NCBI GenBank assembly: GCA_030704615.1
Contig: CM060734.1
Coordinates: forward strand, 53,462,042 to 53,522,041
DNA from: Takakia lepidozioides
Taxonomy: Eukaryota; Streptophyta; Takakiopsida; Takakiales; Takakiaceae
Direction: 5' to 3'
Length of the DNA stretch: 60,000 nucleotides
Of this stretch, positions 53,206 through 60,000 are shown in pieces (within the stretch, counting starts at the first letter, position 1; each line of letters starts with the position of its first letter). A program made the position numbers and the translations under genes. Under the pieces are notes generated by a model. The model had not been told where the DNA came from. It ran no database searches and worked only from the letters and a program-made list of their open reading frames with translations.

Positions 53206-56200
53206 ATGGCGTTTGCAGCTGGACTTCGTCGGCTCGCCATCAAGGCGCACATGAAGCACAGCGCTACCGTTTAGCTAGAGGGGTGTTGATGCTTGCTGTC
53301 TCACCCAGTTCAGCCGGACAAGAAGCCCGTCTCACATCTCCTCGCACTGAAACTAGACTGGTAGGAAATCTAGATGGGAGAAGTTGGGTTGGATTGTGTA
53401 GTGTTGGTGGAGCTGGTAGAGGCATTTATTCCAGAAGGTGGAATCACATAAACCACCATAGTGAGGAATTTCGCCTTTCGAAGTGGCAGATTTCGAGCTT
53501 AATCCCGCTGCAAGATTTCGAGGGTCCTGTAGTTTCACAGTTTTCGGAGCTACCATTTTCGGGATCGAGTGAGGATCCTCAGCGTACCTATAGCGTCAAA
53601 AGGCATGCCACATTTCTCACTTTTGCTGCATTCTGTTGGCCTCTTGATTGGCCTGCTCTTTGTGTGTTATAGAGCCATCACTTCTCGGATGAAGTCTCTA
53701 GGAGGTACCAGCCTTTGTAGATTTGCGTACATCTGCAACGGGTAGCGATTTGAATAGGGCCTAATTGTAAATTATCTTGGAGGAGAGGTGTAGAAAGAGT
53801 TGAGAGGGGGACAGAGCGAAGAAAGACGGAAAGAAGGAAGGAAATGAGCTTCTTAATGTCAGCAAACAAAATAGGAAGAACAAGAAATTCAGTAGAAGGG
53901 GAGGAGGGGGGGGGGAGAGGAGAGATAGAGATAGAGAGAAATCTGAAAACGTAAAGGAGGCGGCTATAACTTAGAGGTGTCACATTGTGACCTCTCTAGA
54001 ATTAGAACTGGTTAGAGTCTACAGAGCCCAAGTAACTACAAGCTGTCCGGCGAATGAATGCCTCGATCATTTGTAAGTGTTGTTTTTTCAGCGAGCAACG
54101 AGTGCTTCGACCTGTCAATGCGTACATACTTACAGTGAACGTTCTGAAAACAACAGCATTCGCCACATATCAGGGGCTATACAGGAATTGGAGTTACCAA
54201 ATCAGAATAACAACTACTAGAGTAATAGCCTGTAATAGAAGAGTTTATGTGGCTTATGTAAGATCATTTCATCACGGGTTCTCCATTGTGTGTGAGACAG
54301 AAGCAGGACTGTGAGAGTGGACGAGTGTCGAAGTGCCAGACAAGAGAGCGCTCCCGATGGAGCCTCCCTTTCAGCACTGCGGAGACCCGTCGCATCTTTC
54401 CAGCCTCCGAGAATGTCTACATGGCTGCCTGGCGCAACTGCCCAGACCCACTTGCAAGCAACTCTCACACCTGCATTGAAATTTTGGGTCATCACAGTCT
54501 CCACATCTGAGATGTTACTTGCTGCAGCCACCTTACGGGCCCAAATTTTTTACACATATCCGCAGTATGAAGGTGTTGAAAAAGAGGGTGTGGAAGGCAT
54601 CAAGGAGCGCATGTCTCACAGTTTTTTTGTAAAAGATTTGCTCAAATCAAAAACACGGTCGGAATTCAACCGGGTATGTAAAACATCCCTCCCTGTACCT
54701 GTACAAGCCATCCAAAGTATCATCACTTTGGCCAGGCATGTTTCATGGATACACTACTACCTTTTGAGGCACTGTTTGTTGTAAAAGGATGTATTATCTC
54801 TGACCAATGCTAGTCTGGGGGGATGGTCCTCTCATATGCTAGGAGAGGGGGGGTACAATCTTGTGTCAGACCGATTGTGCAAAGGGTTAGACATGAAACG
54901 CTCCTGAGCATGAATAGTGGTAAGACAGAGAGGACATTTGGTTCCTCAGTAAGCCATCAAGTATTCAAATAATCTTCTGAATGAGCGCAAATAGTGGGAA
55001 GATGATGCAGGAGAGTAAGATGCAGTTTCTGGGAATGCGGGTCAAGTGCTTGCTGGCCGTTTGTGAAAAGTCAAACCTTGAAGCTCTTCTTTTGTCAACA
55101 CCAAAGGATGAGAGCTATACTTCAGCAATGCCTTCTATCTTCTCTCCTCCAGAGGTTGCCTGGCCGGAACTATGCGATTCCAAGGGCTTTGTAGCCATTG
55201 GCACTTTGGACATCCAAGTGAGAATTTTTCACATTTGACATGTGCCTGTATGGACCATATAATTTTCTATCACTCAGACATTGCGTATAGACTATCAAAG
55301 AGAGAGTAGAGATTCAAGCAATCACAGCCATAGAGCATCAAATGCGATGGTGGCTGATATGGGATCTCAAAGGATGGAACAGGGTCAAAGCCCACTGCGG
55401 ATGTGAACCTTGTCACCTTCCAGCTCTATTCTATGGCCCACTTGGGGAAGCAGCAGAAGCAGGTAGGTGTGACTGCCCAACACTGCATATGTCATCACCC
55501 TGCAGCAGTGCCAAGGATAGTTCTTGGTCACTGATTCCTGCGGCTCCATGCAGTCGCAGTCTCCTAGGGGACCTGAACAGGAAAGATCCATCTATTTAAC
55601 CATCGTAAAAAGAAAAATTGAGTCAGTTAACTCCAGGTTTGGGCAGGTGGGGGACACCTGTAAAGCAGAATGGGCGTGGAGGAAGCTTCCCAGGCCATTT
55701 GCATTGAAAATCCATGTGAAATCTGCAGAACCTCTGTCAAAATTCTAGCCTTTGCATTGAAGCTTTGCTTGAGAACTTGACAGTGCCAGTGGATTTGACA
55801 CCAAGTCTAGCTTGTGACTCCGACGTTGGAATGTCAAGATTTGTGGCGGAACTTTTTACTTTAGGGATACATGTGTTTAATGTTGTGTTCCCTACTGCCC
55901 AGGTTAGCAAAGGGAAGAATCTGGAGGATATGCTACCTATCGAGGAAGGGTGCGCTCTGCAACAGGGCTACATCTTCAATCTCTGTGTGATTGAAACAGT
56001 ACGGCGGCAGGGTGTTGCAAGAGCACTTATGGAGGAGGCTTTACAGGTATTCAATACTTTCCTTGTCATTCAATAGCTTGGCGCAACACTTTTTTGATGG
56101 TTGTTAGATCTTAGCAATAATCCACACCTGTACCTCATGTGTTCTTTGGTCAAAGTTCATTGAGGACCATGCAACAAAGATCTAATGGGGCAAAAAGGCC

Positions 56201-56474
56201 CGCACTGATTGGCATACAGCATGCAACCAGAGAACCAGAATGAGGCTGTGATGATTGTGGGATCTGTATGTCACTCATGACATTCTGTACCACAATACAG
56301 GTGGCAAAGCAGATGGAGCTAAAGATTCTGTATGTGCATGTGGAAGCTGACAACCCGGCAGCTTTAGCTCTTTATAAAGGTCTAGGATATGCCTTGGAGG
56401 AGGAGGAACCCATGGAAGTAGAAACCAGGTTAAAAAGGCCCAGGAGATTGTTGCTTAGCTTTTGGGTGTTGTAA
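53206..56474 (+). CDS. GNAT-family N-acetyltransferase, plastid type, multi-exon
   Basis: The well-supported exons are: up to 54673 (TLRAQIFYTYPQYEGVEKEG, SEFNR/GTATGT); 55011-55217 (ESKMQFLGMRVKCLLAV, KGFVAIGTLDIQ/GTGAGA); 55903-56046 (VSKGKNLEDML, GYIFNLCVIETVRRQGVARA, CAG/GTATTC); 56301-56474 (VAKQMELKILYVHVEADNPA, ALYKGLGY, RPRRLLLSFWVL, stop). All are phase 0. RRQGVAR is the acetyl-CoA-binding R/Q-x-x-G-x-G/A loop, and YVHVEADNPAALALYKGLGY is the GNAT motif B. Plant plastid GNATs acetylate protein lysines and N termini. The start is uncertain: MSTWLPGATAQTH (54413) is in frame, but a separate first exon at 53206 (MAFAAGLRRLAIKAHMKHSA), with the look of a transit peptide, is a better guess. 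Confidence 0.75.
53860..53940. repeat. purine-rich low-complexity run
   Basis: AGGGGAGGAGGGGGGGGGGA followed by AGAGATAGAGATAGAGAG, in a probable intron of the acetyltransferase gene. Confidence 0.7.
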
Positions 56475-57119
56475 AATATATTTGCCTGTGACTATCTTCT
56501 GAATACTAGGACTCATGCAACAGACTGCTAAACTGTAGATGGATACCTGCCAGCTCCAATCTCCAATCCAAGAGTTACCACAAGATTTACCATGAGTTCG
56601 GATGCTTGGAAGCTGAGCCCACTGTCATTTAAATACCAATCTGAACATGGGCTTTTAAAAGCATGAAGCCTTGCAGCTGCCATCTCCCCAAAAGACTTGA
56701 AGGCACCAAATTTCTGAAGCTTCTCCACAGTATGAAGTCCTACTCATGATGGTGGTCTAGTCTTGGCAGTCATGGTCTATGATTCATGTCCACTGAAGGA
56801 CTGTGTCATCTAGATCTCAGCAAGCTGCATGTCCATTAAACTGCTGGTGTTGACTCTTGGACTTCAACTCGCGGAACAGTCTATTTCATGGCAAACACTG
56901 TCAATCTCAGCTGCTGACAGCATTCACAGGTCTGAAAAGGTCTGTCCTGATTTGTAGTTGAATAAATTGCAACAAATTAACGGATCATCTCGACTATGAC
57001 CCTGAATGATGGCCCTGATCTATGGATAGTTCCATGGAGGCATAGTAGATGCAAGGATGCTTACAAAGGCACTCCAGATTTTGGGCATCCTGTATGTTGC
57101 TCAAATCCAAGGCCACAGA
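56475..57119. other. no supported gene
   Basis: 3' flank of the acetyltransferase gene. Short frames only. Confidence 0.4.
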
Positions 57120-57460
57120 TTACATTGCTCCTCTGATCACTGCAGCCTTAGTGGCCAAGGAGAGCTCTACAACCTTGCACAGAAAAATTAAAGCCCTCAC
57201 TAAATGCCTCTCTGTCTGCCAATCCAGAATTGAGTCCCACAGATGTGATAATCATATCTTCCTTACCTACCTCGAAGCAAAAACCAATCTGGATACCTTT
57301 CAATCTCTTCAAGACCAGAAGCTCAAGCTCCAGCCTGGGGCTGGGATTACTGGTCAACTAAAGGAGAGAAAATGACGAAGTACTTTTTTGATAAAACCAG
57401 GCCGTGCAGGGCCTCTCAAACCATCACTGAGTTGGTGGATAGTTCCTCTGAACATAGCAC
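57120..57460 (+). mobile_element. LINE ORF2 fragment (pre-RT linker)
   Basis: LHRKIKALTKCLSVCQSRIE, YLEAKTNLDTFQSLQDQKLK, then in another frame YWSTKGEKMTKYFFDKTR parallel the segment at 15.75-16.05 kb (LSRALALERARKEKALLKCI, NWSLHGEKMSAYFF). It is truncated on both sides. Confidence 0.65.
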
Positions 57461-57462
57461 TA

Positions 57463-57620
57463 GAGTAGGCAGCCCAGTGGTTGAGTTTATGTGCGGTGCA
57501 TAACCTAGGTGATCAAAGCCCACGTAACTTGTCTTACGGCTGCTGCCCCCTTTTTGAGGGTGGGCCCTATTCCGAGGGTGAAGAGACACTCCTCCCTCTT
57601 CTCTTTTGATTATTAAGTTA
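57463..57620 (+). mobile_element. tRNA-derived SINE, second family
   Basis: GGCAGCCCAGTGGTTGAG (57468-57485) fits an RNA polymerase III A box, and GGTGATCAAAGCCC about 22 bp on fits a B box. A body with GGGTGGGCCC and a T-rich tail follow. The internal boxes differ from those of the SINE at 27.5 kb. It sits right behind the LINE fragment. Confidence 0.5.
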
Positions 57621-59034
57621 GATGAAGTGAATATTGTATTTTTGATGTAATTTTTAATAGATTGACTTTTTGTTCGAAGTTTCTTGAAAATGGAATCAGC
57701 AAGCTTCACATTTGTTCACTAGGACAGATTCACCCAGTTATTAGCTACATATGAAGATGATGCTAAGTTTCATCAGTTAAATACTTAATACCCACCTGCA
57801 AAAAAGAACTCCGTCATATATGTAAAATTAATTGCATCCATCTATTATCACCCTTTCATCCCCTCGTATGAGTGATTATATATATATGCTTGGTTGCCAA
57901 ATTTTTGGAATTCCATTATATTCAACTCATTTCAGATTTATCCCTTGAAACATCCAATTCCGTTATATTCAGTTTCCTTCGGGTTTAACCCTTTCAGTTC
58001 TATAACTTCGTCCTGCACAACTCCATTCATTTGAGTTCAATTCAAATTTATCCCTTTTGTTTCCATTGTTTCCAAGGAAACACCAGCCCCAACAACTGGG
58101 CCTTGAGGGGGAATTATCCAGTTTTTTTCTTTTTTAAGGGAAAAATAGTCCCGGAAATATATTGCAGGATGTGGAAAAAAAATACCCACTCATGAGGCCA
58201 GTTCAGAATCATTATATTCAGCTTTATAGCATCCACTTCCATTTGGATTTATCCCTTTAGTTCCATTATACTAAATTCCCTTCAGCTCTACCACATTCAA
58301 TTCATCGTTTTATTTTTATTTTTTCGATACCACCGGAGGGATCACATGTGAATTTTACCCCACGACTGAGCTTCGGCTGGCGTCATATATATATATATAT
58401 ACCCCACGACCATGTGCCGAGGTGGCTGGGAAAGAAAAGTAGCTATATAACAGGTGGCACGTTCTAACTAGTCGATAATGGAAAAATCAGGCTCCTGATA
58501 TCCAACTAATGCAGGCTCTTTTTGGCAAGTGTTTCAAATTTTGCCCACCATATGTACAACTAGCTAACCCATTTTCCAGGTCACAATCTGATAATTTTCA
58601 ATAGAAAAAATAAACACTCATTCAATACATTCCATTCAATTTTATTAGTTCAGATTTGTCCCTTGCATTTCAATTTTTTTTCACTACTGAAGTGACACAA
58701 AGGCATTTTGTAAGTTCTAAACTTCAGATTTTTTTGCTCCTCTTTATTTTAAAGAAGAGACTACGCATCAATGTCAAAAATTGAGAAGCCCCTCTTGTGC
58801 CTTCTCCACATGTCACCTCCTCTCTTTTCCATGATGTTGTCATGGTTTTAGTCATGGTTAATTAGAATTACCTACTTCTAGTTAACTAGGACATTTTGGA
58901 TATTTATATGTGCATTTTGTGTGTTGGGACTTCATTTGGTCTCATATGTCAAGTGAGGTGTCAAGCCTCACTTGGGACATAGGGATGGGTTTTCCCCTTG
59001 TGAGGGTTGAGGAGGCTATCTTCTTATAGTTGAG
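57621..59034. repeat. AT-rich degenerate repeats
   Basis: Phrases such as TTCAGATTTATCCCTT, CCATTATATTCA and TCCATTCAA recur at intervals between 57900 and 58660. A TA microsatellite lies at 58386-58401. No genes. Around 58840-59030 is a unique stretch directly adjoining the truncated gypsy element. Confidence 0.5.
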
Positions 59035-60000
59035 CTTTCATGAGCGTCTCTCACCTCCATAGCTAAGCACACGATCCAAGAATGCATACGCAGCCCCCTC
59101 ACTAGCCTTGTCAGCAATGGAACCAACTCAATCCACTTGGAGAAGTGTTCCACCATCACCAACACCTATCTATGGTGGCGCATAGTCAGTGGCAACGGTC
59201 CTGCGAAGTCAAGACTCCACCTGTAGCCCAATCCCATTATTGGTAAAGGATGCAACTGTGGTGTAGGGGCGTTGAATGAAGCACGCACCCTGTCACACAC
59301 CATGCATCTAGCCACGAAGTGTTGCACCTCTGTATGCATACCACGCCACCAATACTGCCCCTGCAGTAAACTGTGAGTGCGTCGCACTCCAAAATGCCAC
59401 AAATCCTCATGGGCATGTCGCACTAACCGTGCACGCTGTGTGGGGTGAGGCACAATCCTCACTCGACCATCCTCCCATACTCGGAGCAGGTGTATCCCCT
59501 CCCACTTGAACCTCTTGGCTCGTTGCAAGATCCGATCCCTCTCCTTGGCAGTCATAGTGGTTGTCGTGTCTCCAGTACGGAGGTAGTCCAACACAGCCGA
59601 ATCCTCATGTATATCTTGGGTACCACCTGGCTCATCACTAGCATCAGGGTCCTCAGACACTCGGTCTACAGTCATCCCTATTGTAGGTCCAACCTGACCT
59701 CCCGATGCCAAGATACACAAAAAGGCAGATCCATGTCATCCCGACACCATCTCCTCATCCGTCTCACCATGCCAACGAGCTCCAATGTTATCCTGCTGGC
59801 TCATGCATGGATTGCGACTCAATCCATCCGCATCCCGATTGACCAAACCCGGTCGATGCACAACCTGAAAGTCATACTCCTGGAGTATGAGTGCCCACCA
59901 TGCAAACTTCCCCGTAAGCTTGTCTGACTTCATCAACCACTTGAGTGGTTGGTGATCCATGACAAGGGTGAAGAGATTGCCATATAGATATAAGCACCTG
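59035..60000 (-). mobile_element. Ty3/gypsy element, truncated, running off the right edge
   Basis: From the right edge inward on the minus strand: end of RNase H (DHQPLKWLMKSDKLTGKFAW, HRPGLVNRDADGLSRNP), a spacer, the integrase zinc domain (RHAHEDLWHFGVRRTHSLLQ, CMVCDRVR) and the start of the integrase core (YRWSLDFAGPLPL). A TAG then interrupts (about 59163), and the frame continues YVLVMVEHFSKWIELVPL before similarity ends near 59040. It is not the same family as the element at 5.1-12.0 kb. Upstream RT and LTR lie outside the window. Confidence 0.85.

Noticed and set aside
1-60000. CRISPR arrays, bacterial operons, rRNA genes
   Set aside because: No regularly spaced repeats of that kind, no prokaryotic gene order and no rRNA motifs were seen.

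Overview
The window is nuclear DNA of a land plant. Four host proteins show this: a DYW-type PPR editing factor, a plastid 2-oxoglutarate/malate transporter, a plastid GH77 disproportionating enzyme, and GNAT and TTC33-like genes with spliceosomal introns. A seed-free plant (bryophyte, lycophyte or fern) is my guess from the repeat content. It is inference, not shown by the sequence.

Layout. From 1 to about 31.4 kb the DNA is almost all mobile elements in various states of decay. Two minus-strand LINE fragments (1.4-3.85 kb) are followed by a plus-strand LINE (about 4.0-16.3 kb). Its ORF1 is split by a CACTA DNA transposon (4661-12740, 3-bp target duplication ATT). The CACTA is itself split by a chromodomain Ty3/gypsy retrotransposon (5110-12022, target duplication CTACA). 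That retrotransposon carries a 0.68-kb internal inversion that flipped its zinc knuckle and protease relative to gag and pol. The LINE endonuclease region contains a 412-bp piece of an unrelated gene whose other copy lies at 19.4 kb. A satellite-like array of about 330-bp units (16.36-17.25 kb) comes next.

From about 17.7 to 25.9 kb lies the strangest block: two divergent, intron-containing, decayed genes. The minus-strand one is transposase-like. The plus-strand one has an FCP1/NIF phosphatase fold whose catalytic Asp is lost. The block is dotted with about nine copies of a palindromic 18-24 bp motif centred on GCGCGATCGCGC, several of them next to predicted 3' splice sites. It is followed by an inverted repeat (26.0-26.5 kb), a tRNA-derived SINE, and one LINE whose RT half and 3' half lie in opposite orientations (27.9-31.4 kb).

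From 32 to 56.5 kb the DNA is gene-bearing. It holds DPE1 (intronless, minus), a PPR-DYW gene (minus), a candidate multi-exon gene with an 87-bp duplication that copies its splice donor (minus), a LINE of a different type ending in a perfect 74-bp inverted repeat (plus), a PPR remnant (minus), a TTC33-like TPR gene (minus), a plastid dicarboxylate transporter (minus, four exons in frame) and a GNAT acetyltransferase (plus). From 57 to 60 kb there are a LINE fragment, a second SINE, AT-rich repeats and a truncated gypsy element running off the right edge.

The host genes do not form an operon-like unit. DPE1 (starch breakdown) and the dicarboxylate transporter (carbon and nitrogen exchange) both act in the plastid, but nothing shows they are co-regulated.
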